The notes: generated from the letters alone by a model not told the origin. Counted from the first letter of the stretch, positions 47,334 to 59,602 are shown. The stretch is DNA of 64,000 nt from Diplolepis rosae (GCA_030998225.1 JAPYXD010000469.1:1054001-1118000), one strand, 5' to 3'. Program-made: numbers and translations.

Positions 47334-50012
47334 GAATTGAAGTTCCTGCAGCTCAACCTCGGAAGGGGGAAGGATGACCAGGACCTCCTGATGCAGACTG
47401 CCAGGGAGAGGGGGGGCTGATGTGCTGCTCATTAGTGAGCAGTACAAGTGGTCCGATAACTCTGCTTGGTATCAGGATGCATCAAGGAGGGCCGGCATCC
47501 TTGTTTGTAACCCCGATTTGGGCGTCAGGGACTTCCTGGAGACCGACGCAGGGTTCGTCTGGGTGGAGGTGGCGGATGTGCGTGTGTACAGCTGCTACTT
47601 CTCCCCGGGCGATCCCTTCGATGTCTTTGAGACACAGATCCTCCTCCTTGAGGAAAGCCTCCGTGAGGCCATCGGGCGATCCCTCATAGGGGGTGACTTC
47701 AACAGTAAGTCGCCCGAGTGGGGTGAAGCCCGCCTAGATAGGAGGGGAATCTTGGTTGGCGAGATGGTCGCTAGGAACGAACTGATCGTCTTGAATCGGG
47801 TCGGGGAATTTACGTTCAGACGAGGAGCGGGGGGGTCAATAATTGATCTCACAATTGCCGCACCTCGCCTCGCTTCAAGGATAAGCGACTGGTCGGTCCT
47901 CGAGGTAATAACCTTGAGTGACCACCGGTGCATCGAATTCACACTAGAACAACGGTGTCAGGTGGTGGATAAGGGTAGGGGCGGGGAAGGAAGGAGCCCC
48001 TCCTGGAACACGAGACGACTCAGCAGGGAAAGACTTCGCGAACACCTCGAAGAAACCAGACTCATCGATGAGCTTGGTTGGCTCTGCCCTGCTGCGTCGT
48101 TTGAAGCTGCTGTGCGCTCGGTGAGGCAGAAGGTGGTCGCGGCTTGCGACTACTCGATGCTTCGCCGTGAGCGCAGGCAAGCAAAGGGCTCGATGTACTG
48201 GTGGAACGACCAGTTGGCAGCCCTATGTCGAGAATGCCTCGCAGCGCGGCGAAAATTCACCCGTTCAAAGGGGGATGCTACGCTGCACGAGGCATGGAAA
48301 AGGGCAAAAACAGCTTTGAGGCGAGGCATAAAGATAAGCCGACTTCAATGCTGGAAAGACTTGATCGGTGAGGACGAGAAGAACCCATGGGGTTTCGCCT
48401 TCAAAATAGTCACCAAGAGATTGGTGGCTAGAAGAAAGACCCCGGGCCTGGATAATCCCGATCGAGTCCAGTACATTGTGCGTAGCTTGTTTCCACACGT
48501 GGAGCCGTTCCAAAGACAGGACCGAAGTTCATGCGTGGTCCGGCGCGAAGAACTCTTCACTCTCGAAGAACTAAAGAGGTGGTTAACATCGCCACAAATG
48601 CAAGAAAAGGAACTGGTAAGCGTAAGGGATTCTGTGCGTTGATTAGCATTGACATACGCAATGCGTTCAATACCGCGAGATGGAACATCTGCATCGAGGC
48701 GATGGTGCGGAAAAAGGTTCCAGACTACCTGTTGCGAATGATAGATGACTATCTGAGCGACAGGTGGGTGATATATGAGGGCGACAAATGGTCTCTCAAG
48801 GAGGAGATGACATGTGGCGCCCCTCAAGGGTCGCGGGTGGGTCCACTCGTTTGGAACGTCATGTACGACGATTTCCTGCGCATGGACCTGCCTGCTGGAA
48901 CGAGCATCGTCGGCTTCGCGGATGACGCACTTGTCGTGTGCGCCGCTGACGACGTCGGAATCCTAGAGCTGAGGATCAATGAAAGTCTGTGGCGAGCGAA
49001 GCGCTGGTTGGACGGCAGAGGTCTTAAAATGGCCCCTGAGAAAACCGAGGCTTTGCTCGTTACGGACAGGAGATCCTTCCAATACCCGAGGATCGTTCTC
49101 GGAGAACATGAAGTCGAGTGGAAAACAAGCATTAAGTACCTGGGGGTGCAGCTGGATCGTAGGCTTAGCTTTGGCGAACACCTAAAGATCGCAGCCGCCA
49201 AAGCCATCCAATGTGGAGCAAACTTGGCCCGGCTTATGCCAAACATTGGTGGACCCAGGGAAGCGAAAAGAAGATTGGTGGCGAGCGTGGTCCATTCGAA
49301 GCTGCTTTATGCAGCTCCGGTCTGGGCCAATGACTTGCAAAACCATGCTATCCAGAAGAAGCTGTTCTCGGCGCAGAGACTTGTCGCGCTGAGAATAGTT
49401 TCGGCATATAGAACTATCTCGACGAGCGCTGTGCTGGTCCTGGCGAGCGTCCCTCCAATAGATTTATTGGCGGAGAAAAGGCAGGAAACCTTTCAGCTTT
49501 GCAAGGAGCTTACCTGCGCCGGCCTGCAGGAAGTCGCTCGCGCGAAGGAGGCCATCCGCAAGGATGGAAGGCGCAGACTCGTCGAGAAATGGCAGATGAG
49601 ATGGCATGGTGAGCAGACAGGGAGATGGACCTACCGCCTGATCCCGGAGCTCACCACCTGGCTGAACAGAAAGCACGGGGAAGTCGGCTTTTACTTGGCA
49701 CAAGCGCTCTCGGGCCATGGCTGTTTTAACGCGTACCTGAGGCGCTTTAAGAAGAGAGACGAGGAGACGTGTTGCTACTGCGATTCCCTGGTGGATAACG
49801 CAGAGCACGCTCTCTTCGTCTGCGCAAAATGGGGTGTGGCTAGGGAGGTCCTCGGACAGGCGGTGGGTTCCGAACTCACTCCTGACACGATGGTCCCCCG
49901 CATGCTCCAGTCTGAGCGGTTCTGGACGCTCATCGAGTCATTCGTCACACTTGTGATGAAAACGAGAGAACTTGATGGGCGTCGAGAGCGAAACAACGGG
50001 GAGGGCCAGTAG
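47334..50012 (+). pseudogene. ORF2 (endonuclease-reverse transcriptase), frameshifted and internally deleted
   Basis: Endonuclease and reverse transcriptase for target-primed integration. Start of the endonuclease (FLQLNLGRG) lies at 47334-47417 and shifts frame at seven G (47410-47416). From 47422 the frame shows ISEQY, GGDFN (residues 90-94 from there) and SDHR. At about 48570 the sequence jumps from the leading RT segment (FTLEELK) to a region just before motif A, with a frame change, so the first RT motifs, roughly 130-150 codons, are missing. The rest (to 50012) is open: ISIDIRNAFN (motif A), GAPQGS, FADD, and C-X2-C-X8-H-X4-C near the C terminus. Catalytic residues that remain are intact, but no full protein can be made. 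Confidence 0.9.
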
Positions 50013-50388
50013 AAATCGCATCGGGGCCTGCACCCGCGGTTCTGCGTCTCGGGTAGACTTGTCTGTCCGCGTCGTTCGGGGGAGGAATCTGTTTGTTTCT
50101 CCCCTGGGTGGCGCGGCTAGTCGGTTGTCCTAGTGGGCGTGTGGCCGCGGGTGGAAGTTCCGAGCGAACGGATGACGGAAGAGTCGTACGCGACTTTAAT
50201 GGAACCAACCTCCCGTGAAGTTTAAAGCCGAAAGGCGGTTCCGCGGGTGGTGTATTGGTTCGAGAGAGGGGGTTTTTTGGTTTTAACAGGTATGCCTAGA
50301 CCCGTCCTAGGAGAGTCCTGTACAACGTCTATAAAAGATTTTGCCATTTTTCCTACTCACCAAAAAAAAAAAAAAAAAAAAAAAAAAA
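50013..50388 (+). other. 3' UTR and poly(A) of the R1-clade element
   Basis: Follows the ORF2 stop and ends CCTACTCACC and 27 A, immediately before the right target duplication. It is the likely recognition region for the element's reverse transcriptase. Confidence 0.8.
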
Positions 50389-50892
50389 GTATTTAAAACT
50401 TGAAAAAATGTTAATATCTAAATTTCATTTTACAGTTAAATTATGCGAAATAGCAAAGAAAAGTTATGATACAAATTTTTTACTACATAAAGATCTACAA
50501 GTTTTAACTGCAAAATTTTTTTATAAGATGTGTAACGTCCTGGTTACTTACCTACTGTTATTATATTTTGTTTCTCAACCGAAACAGGGCCAAGGATGTC
50601 CAACAACAAAGAAACGTAATAAATATTGACAATGCAATTTAATGATTAATAACAATAGGAAAAGCTTGTGAATTGTTTGCAAGGAAATAAGGAGATCTTC
50701 GTTTTCCTATTAGTTGGTGGTCCCGTTTCTTCCAGCTGGATTCACTGATACTCCACACTGTTAAACAAATTCCACCCTTCACTTAAATAATACGGAGAAC
50801 ACTAATTCACTCTGGCGAGGTATCAAGGAATATTTTCCTTTTAACTTGCCCAAAGAATGACAAGAGCAATTATCGACTTCTCGTTGCCAATT

Positions 50893-51660
50893 ACCCAGGC
50901 GGAAAAGTCGGACTTATGCCGGATCTTACAAACGGCATTGTACCGCGCCAGTTGTAAATAAGGAGCAATGCCAGTACTGATGATTAGTACCGCGCCGAGT
51001 GTTGGCGCGGTACTGGTATAGTACTGCCCCAGTATGGAGTCAAATGCTGGCTAGAAGCCGACTTAGGGATTTATGCCGAGCCTTGGCGCGGTACTGGTTC
51101 AGTACTGCCCCAGTATGGAGTCCAAATGCTGGCTAGAAGCCGACTTAGGGATTTATGACGAGCGTTGGCGCGATACTGATTTAGTACTGCCCCAGTACAG
51201 ATATAGATAAATTAATTTATCTCACAATAATTAATAGTTTAATATATGGTATTTGACTAATTAATTATAGTAATTTTATTTTTACTAATGTTTTTGTAAC
51301 GTTTTCTACTAACAATTACTTAAATTTAACTAACAATTAGTCAGTTTTGACCAATTCGAATTTAAAGAGTGTAATTTAAGAATTAAATTTATTTATTATC
51401 AAAATATTAGAAATATACAAAGTTCATTTTGAGCTGCTTCTGCGTATGAAAACCAACGTCTCTAAGACGTTCCTTAGTGCCTGCTATTTAACCGCTGAAA
51501 GTTTCGACATGATATTATTATTCTGATTTAGGTAAACGAGTGTACCCAGGCGGAAAAGTCGGACTTATGTCGGATCTTACGAATGGCATGGTACCGCGCC
51601 AGTTGTAAATGAGGAGCAATGCCAGTACTCATCATTAGTACTGCCCCAGTATGGAGTCCA
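50893..51660. repeat. 81-bp tandem units and a direct repeat
   Basis: TTGGCGCGGTACTGG starts at 51002, 51083 and, changed, at 51165, with units of 81-82 bases containing AGTACTGCCCCAGTA and GCTGGCTAGAAGCCGAC. A segment from CCCAGGCGGAAAAGTCGGAC to GCCAGTACTxAT occurs at 50897 and again at 51546. Between them lies AT-rich sequence with a CTCTCTAAA-MITE-like right end near 51360. Confidence 0.7.
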
Positions 51661-51860
51661 TGTGTACTATTTTTTTTAATAGTACTTCATAAGTTGGAAT
51701 AACGTATTGCGAACTTGAATGCATAATTTCGTTATAAGATAATTTTCTTGATTCCAAAGTTTCATCATATTTTTGGAATTGAAAAAATTCCAAATTTTTA
51801 GATTCTGAACATACGTTGATTTTAATCTTGACTGTACTAATGTACAATAATAAAAGTTAA

Positions 51861-51906
51861 TAATTCTAAAATGGTGGAGAGGGGGAGAGAGAGGGGGGGG
51901 GGGAGT
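51861..51906 (+). repeat. G/A-rich simple repeat
   Basis: GGTGGAGAGGGGGAGAGAGA followed by a run of G. Simple sequence. Confidence 0.8.
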
Positions 51907-52845
51907 TTTAATTTTATTTAAGTTTAAATAAATGGGGACTTACTCGATTATTTCATTTTATTCCACCCGGAATAATGAAACTGGAACCACTGGAACTTCT
52001 TTGTTAATAATTGAAGACACTGATATCCAATTAATCACCTTTTCACTTGAGGACGAACGTACCGATGAAATGAATCACTGAGTTGACCGTTGAACTCTCT
52101 CCAATTTATTCTTAAGGGGAAGGCTGTTATTTATTGGGGAGAACACTTGTTGGTTCCGGAGATAATTCCGCTTCCGATAGTAACCCGACGAGAACTGAAG
52201 AAAAACTGGCGAACAACGAAACAACTGAACTTTTGCGGATTCGCAGTCGCTTTTATGGGCAATTTTCGGTCGATAGTGGTCCTGGTCGCCATTTTTCAAT
52301 CGATACTGGTTTTGCCCAGGATATTTTTACCAAGCTCTGGTTGAACCTTGCCCGACCTTGGCACGTGGCTGATCTCCTTGGCTTTTCGCATATTGAAGAA
52401 GAAAAAGGGGAAGAATATATTCGAATAGTTTTTCTCCCCTGGTTTCCCCGATGTTCCTTCTTTTCAAATCAACTAGACTTTCAATTTCCCTGTTTTGCTG
52501 CGCTGGTCGATATTCCTATTTACTCAGCGCATTCCGATGGGGTTCCCTCGTTCATACCTTTGTAAGGGTTTTGACGTTTCATTCATAAGCGTTGTCTATT
52601 TATAAACTTACTATTTCTCTCTCCCTATTACAATTTTAGTACTGTACATTTTATTTCGTATAATTAATACCTTCCAAAACATATCGTTTATGCATGTTTT
52701 ATTTCGAATAAAATTATAATATTATAAATAGATGTTAATGGTTACAGGACGTGACACCAGGTCATAAAAGATGGCGTACCTCAAGAAATCGGGTCGATAC
52801 CGGTGTAGAATTTAATTGTAACATAAGTAATTAAACTTCCTCATA

Positions 52846-53801
52846 CACAGAGAGAAATTTTAGGTTTCACTGACCAAAGTTTTTTTGTTAAAATCGTCTT
52901 TACAAAAATGTTAAAGTTCTCATGACAACCATGGTAGTGGCTGTCATACATTGGAAAAGTGTTTACTTCAACTGCAAGGAACGTTACTGAGACCACGATT
53001 CTGGTACTTGAAATACCATAGCGCTGCGGTTATAGGAACCAAAGTCCATCGTAAAGCCGCGCATAGAGTTTAGTTAAAATGACTAAGTCTACGGACAGTA
53101 AATACCCAGCCAAAATTATTTTTGAGGTTATAGGTATGGTTCTCTTAGTTATCAAAATACAAATTCAATTTGATGAGAAAAAATAAAGTTTCACCGAAAA
53201 GATCTAAGAAAAATAATCCGGTATAATGATATTTATGATAACTTTCGTCGATTAAGTTAAAAAATTGTCACTTTTTTCATCACCATAAACTTTTTTTGAC
53301 TGACTATAGTTTTGACAAAATACGACGAGACAGCAAAATTGGAACGCATTGCATTGTCCCCGAACAAAATCGTTTATCATTTAGAAAGAATTGTCAAACT
53401 ATATTTATAATAGAATTATTTACCTGATAATGCTTGGCACGGTGAAATATGGTCCAGGAATCGAGAACGAGAATTGGCAGGATTCAACTTAGGCTGCATA
53501 TCTTTCAATGAAAGTTATACTTGATTTGTCTAGCGCAACAGCGAACGCTGCGGTTGTAGTAACCAAAGGAGCTTGGCAGTACACATAAAGAAAATGTACG
53601 TGTACTAACCGTTGGGGTACGTATAAAGCTCATTCTAATCATCAACTTTGGTCACAACAACCGAATACACAAAAAAGTCCAAATTACTGTCATGATAACT
53701 ATAAAAGTAGTAGCTTCTCTCAACTTTTTTGGTCAAGGCAACTATTGTACAAAAAATTTATGTGCTATGTGCACAGGAACCAAAGCCGATTTCTCTCAGT
53801 G
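52846..53801 (-). mobile_element. 956-bp TA-flanked element, copy c
   Basis: Same ends, orientation and length as copy b, flanked by TA. It differs from copy b by a handful of substitutions only, indicating recent spread of the family. Confidence 0.85.
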
Positions 53802-54311
53802 TATAAGTCATGGCATGAGTCTTTTCCATTTGCAGAGTTCAATGACTCCTAATATCACAGGGGGTGAAGTCGTCGTTCTTTTAATCAAATTAGCATTTCT
53901 CAGATGCTCCTGGGACCTGAATATCCCCTTGCAATCAATACTTTTGACACTTGTTGCTTTTTACGTTACATTCCAACACATAATTCTAATGCATCCTATA
54001 TTATATCCAATACATGAATATTTGATATTTTTAATGTTCTACATCGATTATTATACGAAAAGTTTAATTACATACTTTAAACAATTCAAAGTTAGTATTA
54101 AAAAATTTAAAAATGTCACAGGACGTGAAAGATGTATATATTTCTTTTTAATTTAAAAAAATATTATTGACAATCGAAAATTTAATTTTTTAACAATAAT
54201 ATGTGAAATACGAAAAAAACGTAAGTTTGCAAAAATTGTTCGTTTCAATAAGATTTACAAATTTTGCCTGACATAGTTTATGATAAAATATAATATAATA
54301 TAAAATATTGT

Positions 54312-55175
54312 TGATATTCTTAGTTGGATTTAGGGTCCAGTGAAAATGTAACTCAAAGGTTTATATTTTCAAACGTTTCGACTCATTTGGAGTCCTTATC
54401 AGTGAGAATTTATTTCTATAAAAAATACAAAAGGAAGAAACTTAAAAAAATTGCCTCTGTGACGGATAAAGATTGTGATGAAAAATGATATAAAAGAATT
54501 GCACGCGTAAAACTATAAAAATGGTCTAAATTTACAAAAATAAATACTGTACAGAACATTTTTCTATCAAAATACAAAGGGAAGAAATCTCAAAAATAGA
54601 ACGTGTGACGACTAAACATTATGGAAAAAAATTGTATAAAAGAATTGTACATGTGAAACTATTAAATTGGTCTAAATAACTAAATTTACAAAAATAAAAA
54701 CTGTACAAAAATTTTTTTCTATAAAAATACAAAGGGAAGAAAATTAAAAAATTATACGTGTGGCGAATAAAAATTGTGGTAAAAAAGATAGAAATGAATT
54801 GCACTTGTGAAACTTTAAAATTGGTCGAAATAACAAAATTCAACAAAATAAAAACTGTGTGAAAATTTTTGCCTTATATAAATACAAAGGGAAGAAATTA
54901 AAAAAATTGCACGTGTGACGGATAAATATTGCGGTAAAAAAGATATAAATTGATTGCACGTGTGAAACTATAACATTGTGCTAAATAACTAAATGCAACA
55001 AAATAAAAGCTGTGCACAAATTTAACTCTATAAAAATACAACAGGAAGAAACTTTAAAAATTTTCACGTCTGGTGGTTAAAACATTGTATGGTAACAAAC
55101 GATATAACGTCTGTGTGTGGGTGTGAAAACTGGAAAATCGGTCTAAATAGCTGAATTCACAAAAACTGAGGGTCT
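54312..55175 (-). mobile_element. Penelope-like end plus tandem 154-bp array
   Basis: At 54312-54430 the block GGATTTAGGGTCCAG and a hammerhead-like site match 31601-31868. It passes directly into five tandem units in which a GGAAGAAA motif recurs at 54433, 54580, 54735, 54890 and 55044. The first unit contains the same AAATACAAAAGGAAGAAAC block as the foldback, so the array grew from the element itself. Confidence 0.65.
54371..54410 (-). ncRNA. Hammerhead-like motif with mutated core
   Basis: Minus strand: CTCA, CTGATAAG, helix II GACTC/GAGTC, GAAACGTTT. The core has A instead of G (CTGATAA), so cleavage is not expected. Confidence 0.5.
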
Positions 55176-55287
55176 CCGTGCAATAACCGTTTAGGCGCGC
55201 GAGGCATCTTCCGTTTCTCTTTTCGCGAGGCAAAGTGCCGGAAAACTATTGTCTCGGAGAAAATGTCGTAAAATGAAGGAAAAGAAT

Positions 55288-55755
55288 CTGCCCGCTTTGC
55301 GGGCACATTCTCATCGCGCGCTTTGCGCGCAGCTTGCTTCGCTCGCAAGTTTGAGCGCGCCTAGGGCGCGCGGTTTGATCGTCGCGCTTCGCGCTCCGTT
55401 CTTTCTGGACCTCGCGCTTCGCGCTCGGTCTTGTGCTCTTCGCATACATTTAAGTTCATTTCTTATAATTTAATACTGAAGCTTAAACCAATTTTATAAT
55501 ATTAAAGGTGATGTAAATTACTCATTTTCTCAAATTCACTAAATTTCTTTTTCAGTTTAAGTGAAACAGAAAATTCAATTTACTTAAGGCTCTTTCGGCC
55601 TTAAGGAACACATTCTCATTATGACACTCATGCTTCGCGCTCGATTTTCTGTATACATTTCAGTAACTTTTTAATAAATTACATGATGAAAATAATTTAT
55701 TCATTTTCTTCCAAATATCTCAAAAAGGAAAAACAATCGTAGACTTTATTAAAGG
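55288..55755 (+). mobile_element. Repeat R-A, 5' part
   Basis: The GC-hairpin chain and the start of the AT-rich body, very similar to 22625-23090, with CTTTGCGCGC added near 55320. Ends abruptly at about 55755. Confidence 0.7.
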
Positions 55756-55875
55756 GAGTATGGTGGATAAGACTATTAAAAATGAGAATTACTTGTAATT
55801 TTGACGGAACGCGTATTATAGCTTACTTGAACTATGGTTGAAATGTCGTGACACTTCAGAACCTCAAACCCGCGA

Positions 55876-56084
55876 AATTAATTATTGAAAATAACATGTG
55901 ATCTTATGGGAAAATTCTGTTTTTTAAGGATTATTTAAAAATGGGAAAATTATGAAAAAACTCTGAGATACGTGGAATTTTTTCATAATTTTCCCGTATT
56001 TAAATAATTTTTAAATATCTTTATAATTTACAAAAACAACATTTTCCCATAAGATCACATGTTATTTTCAATAATTAATTTCTC
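55876..56084. mobile_element. Foldback miniature element
   Basis: AATTAATTATTGAAAATAAC at the left pairs with GTTATTTTCAATAATTAATT at the right; pairing continues through GATCTTATGGGAAAAT to a centre near 55975. Confidence 0.7.
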
Positions 56085-56089
56085 GGCTA

Positions 56090-57912
56090 TAAACTAGAGG
56101 GCTTTTTCCGAAAAAACATCATACAATTTCGTACTCAAATGTCTAATTAATACTTTTTCAAAACAGTAAAATATCACTGTTTTGATTCCGGAAATTTTAC
56201 TGTTTTTTATCGGACTTTTTCCCGTGATTGGAACACTAAAAAGTTCATATAAATTTGTCACAATTTTTCCTCTTTTTTATCGGACTTTTTCCTTTTTTTT
56301 ATCGGACTTTTTCGACGCAAAAAAAAGCAAAAATTTATTTTCCCTTTTATCGATCCTTTTCTCCTTCTTCCCTCTTCTCTTTACAACGTTTCTACCTTCA
56401 TTTCCCTACTTATCATTGACAACCTGTGTGAAAGGAGAAATTATTCAGACTCGTATTATCATGGACAATTATGAAACAATGTTAGTAATTATATTAGGAA
56501 TTTTGAACATTCATGTAGTAAAGCTGAAAATAATTCTGCTCCAAGCTGGGTTCGAACTCGCGCACTCGTGGTCCGTAGGCTAGAACGTAGACCGTTGACC
56601 TGTGAAACCATTCCAACGGCACTTCGATTATTAGTTACATGACCCACAGCCTGAGATGCCCCATTTTGATACGAGTTTTACTTTGAAAAACCCTACTGTT
56701 GTTGGTGAAATCGTTTCCCAACCGTAAAAAAACAAATTTGTTTTTCTAAATGTAGATTCTACATAGCGATATAGAGATGGTCCTTAGTAATTAAAAACTT
56801 TATAAAGTCACTTTTTTAAAATAAAAATTTTATAAAATTAGTGACTATTTATGAAGTCAACTTTATGAACATTTTTATAAAAATTGTCTTTATGAAATGC
56901 GTTTTTTTATAAAAATACAAAACTTTATAAAATCACTGACTTTTATATAAAGTTTTGTCTTTTTATAAAGGTACGATTCTTTATAAAAACTCTAAACTTT
57001 GTAAAATTTTCATATAGTTTTTTTATAAAGTGAATATTATAAAAAAATGTATACATTATGAGTATTAATAATGTAATTTTATGAAAACTGAATAAATGTA
57101 CCAATTTTGTATATAGTAAACCTTATGAAAGTTTTATAAAGTTTTCTATTTTTATAAAGAACTTTTTTTTATTAAAAGACTAAACTTTATAAAATTTTTG
57201 TATAGTTGACCTTATGAAAAGTCAGTATTTTTATGAGGATTTGTCTTTTTTTATAAAAAATCGCATTTCATAAAAAGACCGGACTCTATAAAAAAAATTT
57301 TAAGTTAACTTCATAAAAAGTCATTATAATTTTATGAAGTTTTGTGTTTTCATATAAAGTAGCGTTTTATAAAAAAAGCTAAAATTTATATATATTTTTT
57401 GAAGTTCACTTCTTCAAATAGGTACACGTACACATGTACGCTAAATCACTTTGTACGCCAAATTACATTACTACATTCGAGCATGACGCACGTCTGTATA
57501 CACACGCACACAAGTACACTGCTCACGTGAGCACGCCGCACACTAATGCTCGGAGTCGTGTATAGTTGATGCCATCAGTCCGAAAAAAACCAGTAAAATC
57601 TGCCTTGAACTTGAAGTTTTGGTTCCGATAATTTATCGGAAATCTGACGGACCATAGAAAGTCCCATAATTTATCGGACTTTTTTAGATTCAGTTACTGT
57701 ACATATTTTCTTTAAATAAGGTACTATTTCCGTCAAAATTTGAATAACAACTTTCCTATAAAAAAAAGTAAATTCTTTCATTTTTTATCATCTTATTTCA
57801 CTTTCGCAATAGTATATACTTCATTTCAAATAGCAAATTTTCCTATTGTCTACCCCCTGAGGTAAAATTCCTATAAAAAACAGGAAAAATTCAGATATAT
57901 TTTTCTCAGTGT
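56090..57912 (+). mobile_element. Element F, copy 2
   Basis: Inverted counterpart of 4366-6250: the iterated TTTTATCGGACTTTTTCC blocks (56200-56340), the tRNA-like segment (56520-56650), and the TTTATAAA-rich stretch (56790-57400). The end ATATATTTTTCTCAGTG followed by TA is at 57912. The frame at 56182-56583 is a shadow of the repeat also seen in copy 1. Confidence 0.6.
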
Positions 57913-58146
57913 ATGTACGATACTATGCGACTTCGCAGACATTCATTTCTTTAATACGAAGAAAAAAACAATCAAAAAATTTCTTTACATCAAAGAAATT
58001 TTTCTTTAACCGTATAAAAATATCTTCAATATCAGTATTATTTCATACAAAAAAGTTTGAAAACTTCAGTGGTATAAAAAATAGATTTTTTAAATATCCT
58101 CTTCGACTTTTAACCACATTTGCGAGACGTTTTATGGAAATGTATG

Positions 58147-58665
58147 CACGGAGAAACTCTTCATTGCAAAATTTAGTATTATTATATTTATTTTTACTAA
58201 AAGTCAATAGGAAACGAGGATATAACGTCACTTTTTTAGAATTTACTATTTTGAATATTAAACTATGGAGTTACTAATAATATTGGAGCAAATGGTGATA
58301 TAATTGTACTTATGCCTAAAAACAAAAGCAAATTTTATTACTTGAAATAGTAAAATCGTAATCGACACATCGAACGAATTATATTGAAGTAAACCCAATA
58401 AATATTTCATTAATTCCTAAAAAAGAATGTTAAGTTTACAAAAGACAATAGTAAAGTCACATCTTCTGTCTAACCGAATTATCATAGTCTTTTGGAGATA
58501 GTGGAACCATATTTATAACTTTTCCTATCGAAAATAGGAAATAATTGCACCTCCATGATATAAAAAAATCAGTCATTCGTAAATTTTACCATAGTTCTTA
58601 TTAGATTTTGTGAGCTACATAGAGAGAGTATTTATAAACATAGTTACATATTTACATACACATAG

Positions 58666-58697
<32 letters not shown>

Positions 58698-59452
58698 AAC
58701 ATACCAATGCACGCTCAAATACTAATTCAACGCAACTTAACCTAACTGCGCAACGCACACATTCATAAACGGATCGCAGTGATATGTCAATATTGTCAAT
58801 TACAATGTAGCAACTTTATTATATACTGAACTGTGGAAACTCTTGCGATTTGTGAGGAAAAGCTCGGCAGTCCCCCTGCTAGAAAAAATCGTAAGTTAGA
58901 AAGGCGCCATATTCAAATGTAAAAAAATATATTACTATATCGGCTACCGACAAATAATCATAACGAGCACATGGAGCGATTCTCGGGTAATATCAGAAAC
59001 GTTCGGCGTATCTGACGTCACTCGGCAGTACATTTAATATTTCCAATGGGAATTTTGACAACGTACTATTCCAATATATCATGTATTCGATTGCAAAATA
59101 TTCAAGTCTTTCTCTCTTCATTGTTCATTACTATTGACAATGGTAATTTCTCTAAACTATTTTGCAATTTATATTATTCAAAAGACCAATTCTTGCATAG
59201 ATAGTTTTACTTTTTATTTATATATCTATCACTTATTTTTAGTTTCAATTTGCCATCAAAGATATTAATCTTTGCAACTCTCAATGGTAATTTATAAAGT
59301 TGCACTATATTTACAATTGGTTCAGAAAATGTATTTCCTCCTACCGCTATGGTAAATAAAACTAGTTTTGTCACTATATCCTCGCTTCCTATTGACTTTT
59401 AGTAAAAATAAATATTTTAATACAAGATTTTACAATGAAAAGTTTCTCCGTG
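58147..59452. mobile_element. CACGGAG element M3, 1306 bp
   Basis: TIRs of about 90 bases start CACGGAGAAAC and contain TTTACTAAAAGTCAATAGGA and its complement. Flanked by TG on both sides. The interior is AT-rich, includes a (TA)n tract (58668-58695), and encodes no transposase; the frame at 57909-58277 only overlaps the left TIR. Confidence 0.75.
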
Positions 59453-59550
59453 TGTAGTCTGTTCCACTTTTTTGTCTTTTTGTACACTCAGTATAGGGTT
59501 TTCATCACTATAACAATTCCTTGGAATATTTGCAATTTGCACACTGAGAG

Positions 59551-59602
59551 AAAGAATTAATCGTGGTTACCCATTTTTTTTGTAAAAAAGGGTCACAAAT
59601 AT
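59551..59602. mobile_element. CACTGAGAGA-type MITE end, interrupted
   Basis: Starts CACTGAGAGAAAGAATTAAT, the terminal motif of the TA families, and is cut by the LTR at 59603. The other end is beyond the window. Confidence 0.4.

Larger units (their letters stand above)
45040..50404 (+). mobile_element. R1-clade non-LTR retrotransposon, defective
   Basis: A GC-rich insert of about 5.3 kb flanked by GTATTTAAAACTTGAA at 45040-45055 and 50389-50404 and ending in 27 A (50362-50388). It has a 1.08-kb 5' leader, ORF1 with zinc knuckles, ORF2 with an AP-type endonuclease, reverse transcriptase and a C-terminal CCHC, and a 350-base 3' UTR. R1-clade elements often insert in rDNA; this one lies in repeat R-A, so it is not at a 28S site. 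ORF1 and ORF2 carry frameshifts and ORF2 has a deletion, so it is not autonomous. The complete 5' leader and clean duplication indicate a full-length insertion. Confidence 0.9.
50531..54128. mobile_element. LTR-type remnant in R-A
   Basis: Starts TGTAACGTCCTGGTTACTTA and ends CAGGACGTGA, flanked by AAGATG (50525-50530 and 54129-54134). A further end motif, GGACGTGACA, lies at 52746, so 50531-52755 may be one LTR and 52756-54128 a decayed internal part or second LTR. Frames at 52090-52565 and 53692-54156 are not recognised as gag or pol. The 956-bp element copy c (52846-53801) and 81-bp tandem units lie inside. Confidence 0.5.
44700..54290 (-). mobile_element. Repeat R-A, inverted copy split by two retroelements
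   Basis: R-A sequence occurs at 44700-45039, resumes at 50405-50524 and again at 54129-54290. The first gap is the R1-clade element with 16-bp duplication, the second the LTR-type element with a 6-bp AAGATG duplication. The three pieces join in the order seen in the uninterrupted copies. Confidence 0.7.

Noticed and set aside
48345..48827. 160-codon minus-strand frame
   Set aside because: Shadow of ORF2.
45040..50404. Insertion of the R1-clade element in 28S rDNA
   Set aside because: Flanks are AT-rich repeat R-A, not rRNA.
52090..52565. Overlapping frames of 84 and 143 codons as a gag gene
   Set aside because: No gag motif or zinc knuckle; they lie within an LTR-like segment.
53692..54156. 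154-codon frame as a gene
   Set aside because: Its first part is the end of the 956-bp element and the rest is AT-rich; the start recurs in copy b with another continuation.
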